Source: Lysobacter sp. cf310 (GTDB lineage Bacteria; Pseudomonadota; Gammaproteobacteria; Xanthomonadales; Xanthomonadaceae). From it: a stretch of DNA of 64,000 nucleotides. Below are positions 38,436 to 48,251 of the stretch, in pieces. The stretch's first letter is position 1. Every line of letters begins with the position of its first letter. The DNA lies in the NCBI RefSeq assembly GCF_900114355.1, contig NZ_FOSS01000001.1, positions 980,368 to 1,044,367 of the forward strand, read 5' to 3'. The notes beneath the pieces are model-generated. The model was not told the origin of the DNA. It worked only from the letters and a program-made list of their open reading frames with translations, and did not search any database. Both the position numbers and the translations under genes were made by a program.

Positions 38436-38909
38436 TCAGCGGAGGACGGCGTCGGACAGCACGACGCCGTCCTCGTCGGCGCACAGCCAATCGCCGGGCC
38501 GCACGATCACCCCGCCGATCTCCACCGCCACGTCGCGCTCGCCGCGATCGTGTTTGTCGGTCTTGCGCGGGCAAGTGCCCAGGGCTTTGACGCCCAACTC
38601 GAGCGCGCCGATGGCGGCGCTGTCGCGGATCGCGCCGATCACGACCACCCCGGCCCAACCGTTCTCCACCGCCTTGGCCGCGAGCAGGTCGCCCAGCATC
38701 GCGCGCCGCAGCGAGCCGCCGCCGTCGATCACCAGCACCCGGCCGTGGCCGGATTCGGCCACCGCCTCGCGCACCCGCGAATTGTCCTCGTGCGCCCGCA
38801 CCGTGCTGACCACGCCGTCGAACGCGAGACGTCCGCCGTAGTCGCGCAGCGGCAGCTCGATCACGCGCAGGCGATCGCCGTGCAGGTCGCACAGATCGCA
38901 GGTGTTCAC
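38436..38909 (-). CDS. rraA: RraA-family protein (RNase E regulator-like)
   Basis: 157 residues. Signatures [36 protein letters not shown] and [16 protein letters not shown]. coli RraA binds and inhibits RNase E; members with the Arg/Asp pair seen here can also act as oxaloacetate decarboxylase or hydroxymethyl-glutarate aldolase, so function is not certain. GTG start overlaps the rpe stop as GTGA. Confidence 0.92.
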   Translation of the reverse strand: MNTCDLCDLHGDRLRVIELPLRDYGGRLAFDGVVSTVRAHEDNSRVREAVAESGHGRVLVIDGGGSLRRAMLGDLLAAKAVENGWAGVVVIGAIRDSAAIGALELGVKALGTCPRKTDKHDRGERDVAVEIGGVIVRPGDWLCADEDGVVLSDAVLR

Positions 38910-39580
38910 CCGCGCGCGCCCTGCACCGCCGCCTTCATGCGCCCGATCACATCGGCGTAGTCGGAGACGTTGAAGATCGCCGAGCCGGCGACGAAGGTGT
39001 CGGCGCCGGCCGCCGCGATCTCGGCGATGTTGTCGGCCTTGACCCCGCCGTCGATCTCCAGGCGGATCGGCTTGCCGGTGGCGTCGATGCGCTCGCGCAC
39101 GCGGCGCAGCTTGTCCAGCGCCGAGGGTATGAAGCTCTGGCCGCCGAAGCCCGGGTTGACCGACATCAGCAGCACCAGGTCCAGGTCCTCCAGCACCCAG
39201 TCCAGCACTTCGATCGGGGTGGCGGGGTTCAGCACCAGGCCGGCCTGGCAGCCGTGCGACTTGATCAGCTGGATCGTGCGATGCACGTGCGCGCTGGCTT
39301 CCGGGTGGAAGCTGATGATGCTGGCACCGGCCTTGGCGAAGTCGGGGACGATGCGGTCCACCGGCTCCACCATCAGGTGCACGTCGATCGGCGCGGTCAC
39401 GCCGTGCTTGCGCAGCGCCTCGCAGACCAGCGGGCCGATGGTCAGGTTGGGCACGTAATGGTTGTCCATCACGTCGAAATGCACCCAGTCGGCGCCGGCC
39501 GCGAGCACATTGTCGACCTCCTCGCCGAGCTTGGCGAAATTCGCCGAGAGGATGGACGGAGCGATCACGGTGGGCTGCAT
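38906..39580 (-). CDS. rpe: Ribulose-phosphate 3-epimerase
   Basis: 224-residue TIM barrel of the pentose phosphate pathway. [54 protein letters not shown] and [16 protein letters not shown] carry the metal-binding His/Asp residues. Co-translated with rraA. Confidence 0.97.
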   Translation of the reverse strand: MQPTVIAPSILSANFAKLGEEVDNVLAAGADWVHFDVMDNHYVPNLTIGPLVCEALRKHGVTAPIDVHLMVEPVDRIVPDFAKAGASIISFHPEASAHVHRTIQLIKSHGCQAGLVLNPATPIEVLDWVLEDLDLVLLMSVNPGFGGQSFIPSALDKLRRVRERIDATGKPIRLEIDGGVKADNIAEIAAAGADTFVAGSAIFNVSDYADVIGRMKAAVQGARG

Positions 39581-39679
39581 GGGCGGGGCTCAGACGGACA
39601 GGCCGCCATTGTCGCCTCCGGCCGCGGGCGGGCCAAGCGCGATCGCGCCGGCTCAGCCCATCCGGCCGGGCCGGACCGC

Positions 39680-40021
39680 TCAGCGCCGCTGGCGCAGGGT
39701 CTTGATGCGGTCGTAGGCGCCGTTGATCTCGCGCGCCTTGGTCTCGGCCTGCTGGCGCAGCTCGGGCGCGGCGCCGTTGAGGCGGTCCGGGTGGTACTGC
39801 GAGATCAGCCGGCGGTAGGCCTGGTCGACCTCGGCGTCGCTGGCCTCGGCGGTCAGGCCGAGCACGGCGTAGGGGTTGTCGCGGCTGAGCCTGAACCAGT
39901 CGCTGTCGAAGGCATGGCCGATCAGCAGGCCGATCAGCGCGCCCAGGAAAGGGTTGGAGCGCAACAGCGCCGCACCGGCGAAAAACCCCAGCAACTTGCC
40001 GTACCAGCGTTTCGTCGCCAT
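39680..40021 (-). CDS. Membrane-anchored DnaJ-domain protein
   Basis: 113 residues from the ATG at 40021. N-terminal hydrophobic segment ([23 protein letters not shown]) then a J domain ([25 protein letters not shown]) with HPD in QYHPDRLNG. Like a DjlA C-terminal half without the TerB domain, so it could recruit DnaK to the membrane. Ends 99 bp past the rpe start and is divergent from purC. Confidence 0.85.
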   Translation of the reverse strand: MATKRWYGKLLGFFAGAALLRSNPFLGALIGLLIGHAFDSDWFRLSRDNPYAVLGLTAEASDAEVDQAYRRLISQYHPDRLNGAAPELRQQAETKAREINGAYDRIKTLRQRR

Positions 40022-40161
40022 CGCCGCCGCAACCGCCTGCCCAGGACCGGCCGCCAGTCTACCTGCACGCGAGGCCCGGCCGGCGTACACTGCCCGGCCC
40101 CGTCGCGCCCGCGCACGCGGCCGACGACGGGGATTCCGCCCGCCGCCATGGGGACTACACG

Positions 40162-41100
40162 TTGTCGACCACCTTGCGATCCGCCCTTTCCGAGTCCCAC
40201 CTGCCCGGCCTGCCGCTGCGCCATCGCGGCAAGGTCCGCGACGTCTTCGACCTGCCGGCCGAACGCCTGCCGCCGGGCACGCCCGCCGGCGACTACCTGC
40301 TGATCGTCGCCACCGACCGCCTCAGCGCCTTCGACGTGGTCCTGCCCGACCCGATTCCGGGCAAGGGCGAGATGCTGTGCCAGATCAGCAACTTCTGGTT
40401 CGGCAAGACCGCGCACATCGTCGCCAACCACCTCACCGGCATCGACGTCGCCGCGGTCCTGCCCGCGGGCACCGACCCGGCGCCGTACGCCCAGCGCGCG
40501 GTGGTGACCAAGCGCCTGAAGCCGGTGCCGATCGAATGCATCGCGCGCGGCTACGTGATCGGCAGCGGCTGGAAGGACTACCAGCGCACCGGCCGCATCA
40601 GCGGCATCGCCCTGCCGGACGGCCTGCGCCAGGCGGAAAAGCTCGCCGAGCCGATCTTCACGCCCTCGACCAAGGCCGCCGTCGGCGACCACGACGAGAA
40701 CATCGACTTCGACACCGCGGTGCGCACCGTCGGCGCCGAACTGGCCGAAGCCGTGCGCGACGCCACCCTGCGCCTGTACCGCTACGCCGCCGACTTCGCG
40801 GCCCAGCGCGGCATCCTGCTGGCCGACACCAAGTTTGAGTTCGGCACCGACGCCGACGGCCGTTTGTACGTGATGGACGAGATGCTCACGCCCGACTCCT
40901 CGCGCTACTGGCCGGCCGACGAGTACCAGGTCGGCACCAGCCCGCCCAGCTACGACAAGCAGTACGTGCGCGACTATCTGGAAGCGCTGGGCTGGGACAA
41001 GACGCCGCCGGGCCCGCCGCTGCCCAGCGACGTGATCGAACGCACGCGCGCCAAGTACGCCGAGGCGCTGCAGAAGCTGGCGGGGATTTCGGTCGACTGA
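40162..41100 (+). CDS. purC: SAICAR synthetase
   Basis: 312 residues; long-type PurC (PurC of Xanthomonas/yeast Ade1 length). Signatures [52 protein letters not shown] and [29 protein letters not shown] start with GGGGA upstream; no in-frame ATG nearby gives a full N-terminus. Joins aspartate to CAIR in purine synthesis. Confidence 0.96.
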   Translation: MSTTLRSALSESHLPGLPLRHRGKVRDVFDLPAERLPPGTPAGDYLLIVATDRLSAFDVVLPDPIPGKGEMLCQISNFWFGKTAHIVANHLTGIDVAAVLPAGTDPAPYAQRAVVTKRLKPVPIECIARGYVIGSGWKDYQRTGRISGIALPDGLRQAEKLAEPIFTPSTKAAVGDHDENIDFDTAVRTVGAELAEAVRDATLRLYRYAADFAAQRGILLADTKFEFGTDADGRLYVMDEMLTPDSSRYWPADEYQVGTSPPSYDKQYVRDYLEALGWDKTPPGPPLPSDVIERTRAKYAEALQKLAGISVD

Positions 41101-41119
41101 GGTCGGCCGGAATCGGCAT

Positions 41120-41440
41120 ATGTCCGTGGGCTGGATGCTGGGACTGTTTGCGCTGGTAGCGATCAGCCTATTGGCGGCGGAACTTTGCGCCTACACCGCG
41201 AAGCTGCGCATTTCGGAAGTCGCTCCCGATTATGCGCAGCAGCTGTTCCGGACCTGGGGTCAACGCATCCTCCCAAAATCCGGCCCGTGTCGATTCAAAG
41301 TTCTGTACTTCCAACCGCCGCTGCCCAGGTTGGCAGCGACCGTCAAGAAATTGCGCGTGGTTCTGCTGACCAGCGATATTTTGTTGTATGCGTACATCGG
41401 TGTGGCGGCGATCTGGATCGTCCATGGCTGGCTCGGCTGA
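41120..41440 (+). CDS. Small membrane protein, unknown
   Basis: 106 residues with an N-terminal membrane helix (MLGLFALVAISLLAAELCAY) and a C-terminal one (LLYAYIGVAAIWIVHGWL) around a basic, Pro-containing middle. No family recognised. The region is less GC-rich than its neighbours, so it could be a recent arrival. Follows purC by 19 bp and may be co-transcribed. Confidence 0.65.
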   Translation: MSVGWMLGLFALVAISLLAAELCAYTAKLRISEVAPDYAQQLFRTWGQRILPKSGPCRFKVLYFQPPLPRLAATVKKLRVVLLTSDILLYAYIGVAAIWIVHGWLG

Positions 41441-41445
41441 TCGAC

Positions 41446-41480
41446 CGTAGGATGCGGTGAGCGCAGCGAACCGCATCGTC
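41446..41480. repeat. Palindromic intergenic repeat (family 1)
   Basis: A cgtaggatgcggtgagcgca...aaccgcatc unit, 5 bp after the small membrane-protein gene. The same palindrome occurs at 15166-15199, 20638-20669, 20815-20847, 48203-48232 and 52779-52813. Confidence 0.9.
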
Positions 41481-41505
41481 GCGCACCGCCCTCGGAGCCA
41501 CCCTC

Positions 41506-41841
41506 ATGCCCAAAGGCCTGCTCTTCCTCGCCGTCGCGATCCTGGCCGAAGTGGTGGCGACCAGCGCCCTCAAGGCCTCCGACGGCTTCACCCGCCTGGG
41601 CCCCTCGCTGATCGTCGCAGCCGGTTATGCGACGGCGTTCTACTTCCTCTCGCTGGTGCTCAAGACCGTGCCGGTGGGCGTGGCCTATGCGATCTGGTCC
41701 GGCGTGGGCGTGGTCCTGATCGCCCTGATCGGCTGGCTGGTGCTGAAACAGCCGCTGGATCTGGCCGGCATGATCGGGATCGGCCTGATCGTGGCCGGGG
41801 TGGCGGTAATCCAGCTATTCTCCCGTACTGGTGCGCACTGA
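41506..41841 (+). CDS. Small multidrug resistance (SMR) transporter
   Basis: 111 residues, four transmembrane helices. Essential Glu in helix 1 ([13 protein letters not shown]), [27 protein letters not shown] and the C-terminal helix [12 protein letters not shown]. EmrE/SugE-like proton-coupled export of cationic compounds or guanidinium; sequence favours an EmrE-type. Mpo1-like gene follows after 46 bp. Confidence 0.92.
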   Translation: MPKGLLFLAVAILAEVVATSALKASDGFTRLGPSLIVAAGYATAFYFLSLVLKTVPVGVAYAIWSGVGVVLIALIGWLVLKQPLDLAGMIGIGLIVAGVAVIQLFSRTGAH

Positions 41842-41887
41842 ACCGCCCGTCCGCCGCCGCGCACGCCTGACCCGCCGGGAGCCCGTC

Positions 41888-42403
41888 ATGAGCACTGCCG
41901 CCGAACCCGCATCGCAAGACGCCCCGTACCAGCAGCGTCCGATCGATCGCTACTTCGCCAACTATTCGCGCGATCACCAGAACCGCGCCAACCAGCTCAT
42001 CCATGTGATCTGCGTGCCCGCGATCGCCTGGAGCGTGATCGCCCTGCTGTGGTGCATCCCCTCGCCGGGCACCTGGTTCCGCGCCGGCTTCTGGGCCGGG
42101 CTGGCGATGTTTGCGGCCTGGATGTTCTATTACCGCGCCTCGCGCAAACTCGGCCTGGGCATGCTGCTGCTGTTCGCGCTGTCGGGCTGGCTGACCCAGT
42201 ACCTGCACGACCGCCTCGGGGTGATGCAGCTGCTGTACCTGGGCATCGGCGTGTTCGTGGTGGCCTGGATCGGCCAGTTCATCGGCCACAGCAAGCTGTA
42301 CGAGGGCAAGCGCCCCAGCTTCTTCACCGACCTGCGCTATCTGCTGATCGGGCCGGCCTGGGTGCTGGCCAAGCTGTATCGCAAGCTGGGCTGGTCGTAC
42401 TGA
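41888..42403 (+). CDS. Mpo1-like (DUF962) membrane protein
   Basis: 171 residues; ATG at 41888 preferred over an upstream GTG that overlaps the SMR gene. DUF962 motifs: DHQNRANQLIHVICVP (~30-45), QFIGHSKLYEGKRPSFF and YLLIGPAWVLAKLY. Yeast Mpo1 is an Fe(II) dioxygenase shortening 2-hydroxy fatty acids; the His residues it needs (NxxxHxxxVP, GHxxxE) are present. Confidence 0.88.
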   Translation: MSTAAEPASQDAPYQQRPIDRYFANYSRDHQNRANQLIHVICVPAIAWSVIALLWCIPSPGTWFRAGFWAGLAMFAAWMFYYRASRKLGLGMLLLFALSGWLTQYLHDRLGVMQLLYLGIGVFVVAWIGQFIGHSKLYEGKRPSFFTDLRYLLIGPAWVLAKLYRKLGWSY

Positions 42404-42517
42404 GCGCGTAAGCGCAACGCTGCGTGCGACGGCGTTCGCGCCGCGCGCGCACGCCAGCGGCGACAATGGGACCCGCGCGGCTACGCCCAAGCCGCGCCGC
42501 TTCCGGCTTACGACCTC

Positions 42518-43405
42518 ATGCCCGCCCGCGACATCGTCCTGCTGCTGCTCATCGTCCTGGCCTGGGCCGGCAACTTCCTGACCTCGGCGTTCGCGATGCG
42601 CGAGATTCCGCCGTTCCTGTTCACCGGCCTGCGCTTCGCCCTGCTCGCGCTGCCGCTGATGTTCTTCGTCAAGCGCCCCGCGCCCGGGCAGTGGCCGCGC
42701 CTGATCGCGGTCTGCCTGTGCATCGGCGTGCTCCACTTCGGCCTGAGCTTCACCGCGCTCAAGCTGGCCGGCGACCTGTCCTCGCCCGCGATCGTGATGC
42801 AGAGCTACGTGCCGATGACCGCGTTGCTGGCCTGGACCATGCTGGGCGAGCGCTTCGCCTGGCGCACCGGCGTGGCGATCGCGGTGAGCTTCGCCGGCGT
42901 GCTGGTGCTGGGCTTCGATCCGCTGGTGCTGGACAAGCCGATGTCGCTGGTGCTGATGCTGATCTCGGCCGCGTTCCTGGCCGTGGGCACGGTACTGATG
43001 AAAGGCTTGCGCGGCCTCGACGTTTACAGCCAGCAGGGCTGGACCGCGTTGTTCAGCGTGCTGCCGCTGCTGGCGATCAGCGCGCTGCTCGAACCCGGCG
43101 GCATCGCCAGCCTGGGATCGGTGAGCTGGGTCGGCTGGTTCGGCGCGATCTACGCCGCGTTCGTGTCCTCGCTGCTAGGCCACGGCCTGTATTACGTGCT
43201 GGTGCAGCGCCATCCGGTCGCGCTGGTCACGCCCTGGCTGTTGTTGGTGCCGGTATTCGCGATCGGCCTGGGCGTGGCGTTCTGGGGCGATCGCCCCGGA
43301 CCGCGCCTGCTGCTGGGCGGCGCCATGGTGCTGGGCGGCGTCTTCATCATCGCCCTGCGCGCGCTGGCCAAATCGCGCCCGATCCCGGCCTCCGACACGC
43401 CCTGA
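42518..43405 (+). CDS. EamA-family (DMT) transporter
   Basis: 295 residues, about ten membrane helices in two repeated EamA halves (FTGLRFALLALPLMF / SFTALKLA and YAAFVSSLLGHGLYYVL). Likely exports small metabolites or amino acids; substrate unknown. Confidence 0.88.
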   Translation: MPARDIVLLLLIVLAWAGNFLTSAFAMREIPPFLFTGLRFALLALPLMFFVKRPAPGQWPRLIAVCLCIGVLHFGLSFTALKLAGDLSSPAIVMQSYVPMTALLAWTMLGERFAWRTGVAIAVSFAGVLVLGFDPLVLDKPMSLVLMLISAAFLAVGTVLMKGLRGLDVYSQQGWTALFSVLPLLAISALLEPGGIASLGSVSWVGWFGAIYAAFVSSLLGHGLYYVLVQRHPVALVTPWLLLVPVFAIGLGVAFWGDRPGPRLLLGGAMVLGGVFIIALRALAKSRPIPASDTP

Positions 43406-43515
43406 ATGCGCATGGCGGCGCGCGGTCGCGATGCGGCCGTGTCCGCTTGCGCGCCGCCACGCCGTTGATCGTCCTTGTCAGCCGCCAAACCACGCCCCTC
43501 GACAAGGACGCCGCC

Positions 43516-44301
43516 ATGACCACACGGACCTCCCGCACGGCCCTCGCCCTGCTGCTCGCCTGCTCGGTCTTGTTCGCCGGTTGCCGGCTGGAGCGCAGCG
43601 TTTTGAACGGCATGGGCCAGGTGACGCCCGCGCAGTACTGCCCGGGCGACACGGTCACCGCCTCCTACGACCTGCTGCGCGAGGAGACCTGCCCCGCCGA
43701 CGTCGATTGCGCAGCGCATTTCCCGAACATGACCATCACCAGCGCGCCCGAGGCCTTCCCGCCGCGCATGGTGCGCGCGTTCGCCGACAGCTTCACCTTC
43801 GCGCCCACCGCCGACCGCGTCGACGTGACCTTCGACATCGATCGCGATTCGGTGACCATTCCGACCTCGCGCTTCGACGGCAGCAGCCGCATCTTCGTCC
43901 AGCGCACCAACCTGCGCGACCACACCCACACCATCACCCGCATCACCGGCACCATCGACAGCGAGTTGCTGCACGAGGGCGTGTGCTCGGGCAATACTCC
44001 GGTCAATCTGCCGGCCGAGATTCCCGGCCCGCCGCGGCTGTCGCCGAACATGCGCCTGACCGAGCTGTGCAACACCAACGGCGTGCCGATCATGGTCGAG
44101 GTCAGCACGACCTCGGGCAGCATGGCCTTCAACCTGCTGCCGGGCCGCTGCCTGCAACCCGGCGTCGACGGGGTGCCGGCCGACCTGGCCAACGCGCGCA
44201 CCATCGGCGCCAGCGCGCCCGATCTGTCGGCGCGTTGCTCGGCGACCATGCAGCAGCCGCCGCGGCCGCTGCGCACGATCGCGCGCATGGCCTGCCGCTG
44301 A
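43516..44301 (+). CDS. Lipoprotein, unknown
   Basis: 261 residues. Signal peptide with lipobox LFAGC predicts lipidation. The mature part is Cys- and Pro-containing with TPAQYCPGDTVTASYDL and DRVDVTFDIDRDSVT. No family recognised. Start at 43516; a longer frame upstream overlaps the EamA gene in a wrong frame and is not protein-like. Next gene begins 40 bp later. Confidence 0.72.
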   Translation: MTTRTSRTALALLLACSVLFAGCRLERSVLNGMGQVTPAQYCPGDTVTASYDLLREETCPADVDCAAHFPNMTITSAPEAFPPRMVRAFADSFTFAPTADRVDVTFDIDRDSVTIPTSRFDGSSRIFVQRTNLRDHTHTITRITGTIDSELLHEGVCSGNTPVNLPAEIPGPPRLSPNMRLTELCNTNGVPIMVEVSTTSGSMAFNLLPGRCLQPGVDGVPADLANARTIGASAPDLSARCSATMQQPPRPLRTIARMACR

Positions 44302-44341
44302 GCCGCGCGTCCGTCCCCCTTCCAGCTACGGGAACATCGCC

Positions 44342-44965
44342 ATGAAACTCCCCCTGCGCTTCGCCGCCGTCGGCCTGTTTTGCCTTGCGCCGCTGGCCCT
44401 GCACGCCGCCAGTTCGGCCACCACCTTGCTCCAGAGCATGGACAAGACCCACTACAGCGCGCACGTGGTCGCCCGCATCAGCCAGTACGCGCCGCCGCTC
44501 AAGGGCAAGACCGAGCACGCGCTGGTCAGCGTCGACAGCGTCGAGCTGCTGCTGGAACGTCCGGATCGCTTCCGCTTCGTGCTGCGCCCCGGCCAGAAGA
44601 ACGAGTTGACCTTCGTCGCCCAGGCCGGCATCGCGCGCTGGCGCGACAAGGCCACCGGCGCGACCGGCAAGGCCGGCACCGACAAGGTCGTCGATCCGTT
44701 GGCGTTGATCGCGCTGGGCACGGCCGGCGAACTCAAGCGCTATTCGTCCCTGGGCGAACTCAATCCCGGCAAGTCCTCGCCCTTGCGCGGCGCGCGCCTG
44801 GATCCGCGCGTGTTCGGCAGCGACGTCGAACGCGCCACCGCCTGGTTCGGCAACGACCAGCCGGTCGGCTACGGTTTCGAGATGAGCGACGGCAGCCGCA
44901 TCTACCTGGCCATCGCCAGCTACAAGCCCAACGTGCAGACCAAGCCCGGCGATTTCGAGCTCTGA
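44342..44965 (+). CDS. Secreted DUF2092/LolA-like protein
   Basis: 207 residues: signal peptide (FAAVGLFCLAPLALHAA), then a beta-rich part (VELLLERPDRFRFVLR, GIARWRDKATG) that resembles DUF2092/LolA-like folds. Function unknown. Convergent with the epimerase gene, 5 bp apart. Confidence 0.72.
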   Translation: MKLPLRFAAVGLFCLAPLALHAASSATTLLQSMDKTHYSAHVVARISQYAPPLKGKTEHALVSVDSVELLLERPDRFRFVLRPGQKNELTFVAQAGIARWRDKATGATGKAGTDKVVDPLALIALGTAGELKRYSSLGELNPGKSSPLRGARLDPRVFGSDVERATAWFGNDQPVGYGFEMSDGSRIYLAIASYKPNVQTKPGDFEL

Positions 44966-44970
44966 GCGCC

Positions 44971-45831
44971 TCAGCGCGGATCGAACATGCTGCGCTCGGG
45001 CAGGAAACGGCGCGGCGCGTAGCCGAAATCGCGCTGCGCCGGCCCCAGGTCGAACGCCAGATCGCTGCGCATGCGCCGCACCGCGGCCTCGCCCAGTCCG
45101 GTGGCGTGACCCGTGGCCTGCGCAGCCAGCAGGGCCAGATTGAACACCGGCGACGGCAGCTCGATCAGTTTCGGCGGCGGCTCCAGCACGGCCAGTACGC
45201 GCGCGACCATGTCGCGATAGCGCAAGGTCTCGCCGCCCGGCAACGCGTAGCCTTGGCCGTGGCTGGCGCTCGCCGAGACGCAGGCGAACGCGGCGGCGGC
45301 GAGGTCGTCCACGTGCACGGGCTGACGCAGGCCGGTGGCGTTGCGCGGCAACGGGAAACGCCCCCAGCGCTGCGCGATCGCGGCGATCCGCGTCAGGGTG
45401 GCGTCGCGGCCGGCGCCGTAGATCAGGGTGGGCCGCAGCACGGTCGCGGCCGCGGCGCGCTCGCCGGCTTCGGCGAACAAGGTCGCCTCGCCCTCGCGCA
45501 GGCGCGCGGCGACGTCGCGCTCGTCCGGATCGGCCGAGCCGCGCTTGGTCTCGACGCTGGTCGAACCGAACGCGACCACGCGCGGCGCCTCGACCCGCGA
45601 GGCCGCATACCAGCGCGCGAAGCCGTCCAGCGGACCGCAGCTGAAGATCGCATCGACCCGGCGCGGCAGTTCCTCGAGCCGGGCGAAGTCGCCGCGCAGC
45701 CAGTGCAGCCCGGGTTCGTCGTGCTGGTCATGACGCGACACCGCGCTCACGCGCCAACCGTCGCGTCGCAGCGCGCCCAGCAACGGCAAGCCGATCTGGC
45801 CGCTGGCCCCGAACACCAAAGCGTGGCGCAT
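44971..45831 (-). CDS. NAD(P)-dependent epimerase/dehydratase-like protein
   Basis: 286 residues with the Rossmann loop VFGASGQIGLPLLGAL and a C-terminal part like YeeZ/SDR atypical proteins (LRPTLIYGAGRD, VHVDDLAAAAF). The usual catalytic YxxxK is not evident, as in atypical extended SDRs. Start 4 bp before the nhaA stop. Substrate unknown. Confidence 0.78.
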   Translation of the reverse strand: MRHALVFGASGQIGLPLLGALRRDGWRVSAVSRHDQHDEPGLHWLRGDFARLEELPRRVDAIFSCGPLDGFARWYAASRVEAPRVVAFGSTSVETKRGSADPDERDVAARLREGEATLFAEAGERAAAATVLRPTLIYGAGRDATLTRIAAIAQRWGRFPLPRNATGLRQPVHVDDLAAAAFACVSASASHGQGYALPGGETLRYRDMVARVLAVLEPPPKLIELPSPVFNLALLAAQATGHATGLGEAAVRRMRSDLAFDLGPAQRDFGYAPRRFLPERSMFDPR

Positions 45832-45834
45832 CCC

Positions 45835-47082
45835 TCAGCTCCGCTGCGCGCGCGACGGCAGCACCGCGCGCAACCATAGATAGCCCACCACCGCCGAGAT
45901 CACCGACGCGGCCAGCACGCCCAGCACCGCTTCTTCGTAATGCAGGGGGTTCTGATAGGCCAGCGAGGCGATGAACAGGCTCATGGTGAAGCCGATGCCG
46001 CACATCAGGCCCAGGCCCAGCATCGCGCGCAGGTCCATGCCCGCGGGCAGCTTGACCCAGCCCAGCGCGCGCAGCAGCAGGGCTATGCCGACGATGCCGA
46101 TCGGCTTGCCGATCACCAGTCCCAGCACGATGCCCAGCGGCAGCGCCGCCATGGCGTCGTCCAGGCTCAGGCCGCCCAGCACCAGGCCGGCATTGGCGAA
46201 GGCGAACAGCGGCAGGATCGCGTAGGCCACCCAGGGATGCAGCGCGTGCTCCAGGGTTTCCAGCGGCGAGTGCTCGTGGGCGTCGTCGATGGCGTTGCGC
46301 TTGTCGACGTGCGGGATCATCAGGCCGGTGGCGACGCCGGCCAGAGTGGCGTGCACGCCCGACTTGAGCACGCACACCCACAACACCACGCCCAGCAGCA
46401 GGTACGGCGCCAGCGCGGTCACCCCGCGCCGGTTCAGCAGCCACATGCCGGCCAGCGCGGCGCCGGCCCAGATCAACGCGGTCGTCGACAGGCCGTGCGA
46501 ATAGAACAGCGCGATGATCAGGATCGCAATCAGGTCGTCGATCACCGCGATCGTCGACAGCAACAGTTTCATCGCCGCCGGCACGCGCGAACCCAGCAAG
46601 GCCAGCACGCCCAGGGCAAAAGCGATGTCGGTCGCCGTCGGCACCGCCCAGCCGCGCATGGCCTCGGCGTCGCCGCGGTTCATCGCATAGAACAGCAGCG
46701 CCGGCACCGCCACGCCGGCGCTCGCGCAGGCCAGCGGCAGGATCAGCTGGGCGCGCCCGGCGAGCTGGCCGCTGAGCATCTCGCGCTTGATCTCCAGCGC
46801 GACCAGCAGGAAGAAGACCGCCATCAGGCCGTCGTTGATCCACAGCAGCGCGGGCTTGGCGATATCCAGCGCGCCGATGCGCACCTGCACCGGCATCTGC
46901 CGGAACGACTCGTAGGCATCGTGCAGCGGCGAGTTGGCCGCGATCAGGGCCAGCACGGCCGCGGCGATCAGGACCAGACCGCCGGCGGCCTCGAGGCGGA
47001 AGAAACTGCTCAGCGCGCGCAAGGCGCGCATCGATGGGGGACGCGCCGACGGCGACGGCTGCGGAGTCGAGGGCGTGCTCAT
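45835..47082 (-). CDS. nhaA: Na+/H+ antiporter NhaA
   Basis: 415 residues with 12 helices. Signatures FFLVALEIKREMLSG, the paired Asp of AVIDDLIAILIIALFYS, PTATDIAFALGVL and GFTMSLFIASLAY. Exports Na+ in exchange for H+. Start at 47082 follows a 40-bp gap after the CaxA-like stop. Confidence 0.96.
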   Translation of the reverse strand: MSTPSTPQPSPSARPPSMRALRALSSFFRLEAAGGLVLIAAAVLALIAANSPLHDAYESFRQMPVQVRIGALDIAKPALLWINDGLMAVFFLLVALEIKREMLSGQLAGRAQLILPLACASAGVAVPALLFYAMNRGDAEAMRGWAVPTATDIAFALGVLALLGSRVPAAMKLLLSTIAVIDDLIAILIIALFYSHGLSTTALIWAGAALAGMWLLNRRGVTALAPYLLLGVVLWVCVLKSGVHATLAGVATGLMIPHVDKRNAIDDAHEHSPLETLEHALHPWVAYAILPLFAFANAGLVLGGLSLDDAMAALPLGIVLGLVIGKPIGIVGIALLLRALGWVKLPAGMDLRAMLGLGLMCGIGFTMSLFIASLAYQNPLHYEEAVLGVLAASVISAVVGYLWLRAVLPSRAQRS

Positions 47083-47122
47083 GGACGCAGTATATCCAGC
47101 CCGCGTCTACGCCCCGTACCCG

Positions 47123-48076
47123 TCAACGGTGCAGCATCGCCAACTCGAAGCCGATCCAGGCCAGCAGCGCGACCAGGAGGATCGCGCCTTCGCCCTTGCT
47201 CACGCGCAGGTCGCCGCGCAGCATCGGATACAGCATCAGCGCGAACGCGATCGCCGCGGGCAGCTCGAAGCGCACGAACGAGGCCGGCAGCGCCACCGCG
47301 TTCCAGGCCGCCATGCCGCCGATCACGATCAGCAGATTGAACAGGCTGGAGCCGATCACGTGCCCGACCACGATGTCGCCCTGGCCGCGCCGCGCGGCGG
47401 CGATGGCGGCGGCGGCTTCGGGCAGGGCGGTGCCGATCGCGACCGGCAACAGGCCGGTGAGCAACGGCGTCAGGCCCAGCGAGGCGCCCAGTCGCGGCGC
47501 CGCGCCGACCACGAATTTGGAACCGAAGTACAGCAGCACCGCCGCGATCACGAAGCGCAGCAGATTCAAGCCCAGATCGGTGCGGGTGCGCGCGAACGCG
47601 GCGATCGCGTCCTGCAGTTCCGGCGCCTCGCGGCGCGTGCGCGCCATCGCATAGGCGACCACGGCGACGAAGAGCACGACCATGCCCGCGCCCTCGGCGC
47701 GGCTGAGCACGCCGTCCAGGCCCAGCACGATCACCGCGGCGGTGCCCAGGATCAGCACCAGCAGCAGCGGCGCCAGCGAGCGCCAACGCACCAGCAACGG
47801 CGCGGCGAACGCGGCGATGCCCAGGGTCAGGCCGAAATTGACGATGTTGCTGCCGACCGCGTTGCCCAGCGCCAGGCTCTGCTCGCCGCGCACCACCGCC
47901 TGCAGGTTGACCGCCAGCTCGGGCAGCGAGGTGCCGAAGGCGACCAGCGCCAGCCCGGCCACGAACGGCGAGGCGCCGAAACGCTGCGCCAGCCCGGACG
48001 CGCCCTTGACGATGGAATCGCCGCCCAGCGCCAGCAGCACCAATCCCAGCACGAACAAGCCGATGGCTTCGAGCAT
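47123..48076 (-). CDS. Calcium/sodium antiporter (YrbG-like)
   Basis: 317 residues, ten helices, two inverted Na_Ca_ex halves: FGTSLPELAVNLQAVVRGEQ with NAVGSNIVNFGLTL, and IGTALPEAAAAIAA with GHVIGSSLFNLLI. The acidic residues for ion binding are present in both. Same strand as nhaA and likely co-transcribed. Confidence 0.93.
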   Translation of the reverse strand: MLEAIGLFVLGLVLLALGGDSIVKGASGLAQRFGASPFVAGLALVAFGTSLPELAVNLQAVVRGEQSLALGNAVGSNIVNFGLTLGIAAFAAPLLVRWRSLAPLLLVLILGTAAVIVLGLDGVLSRAEGAGMVVLFVAVVAYAMARTRREAPELQDAIAAFARTRTDLGLNLLRFVIAAVLLYFGSKFVVGAAPRLGASLGLTPLLTGLLPVAIGTALPEAAAAIAAARRGQGDIVVGHVIGSSLFNLLIVIGGMAAWNAVALPASFVRFELPAAIAFALMLYPMLRGDLRVSKGEGAILLVALLAWIGFELAMLHR

Positions 48077-48202
48077 GGTCTCTTCCCCTCGCGGACACTG
48101 CCCCGATTCTATGCCGAGTGCGGGGCCTGGCGTCCATCGGCGCTGCGGATCGACGCCACGGCCGCTTGCGGGCTACGGCGAGCGAGCGGGCATGGCGTTG
48201 CG

Positions 48203-48232
48203 GCGGTTCGCCGCGCTCACCGCAGCCTACGG
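48203..48232. repeat. Degenerate family-1 palindrome
   Basis: Contains gcggttcgccgcgctcaccg and cagcctacgg, one base-changed relative to other copies. Lies between the CaxA-like and lipoprotein genes. Confidence 0.75.
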
Positions 48233-48251
48233 CCCTGTCGGCGGGCCGGGA

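Noticed and set aside
42424-43515. N-terminal extension of the 43.5-kb lipoprotein gene
   Set aside because: The upstream part overlaps the EamA transporter in another frame and has no protein-like features; the ATG at 43516 begins a clear lipoprotein signal.
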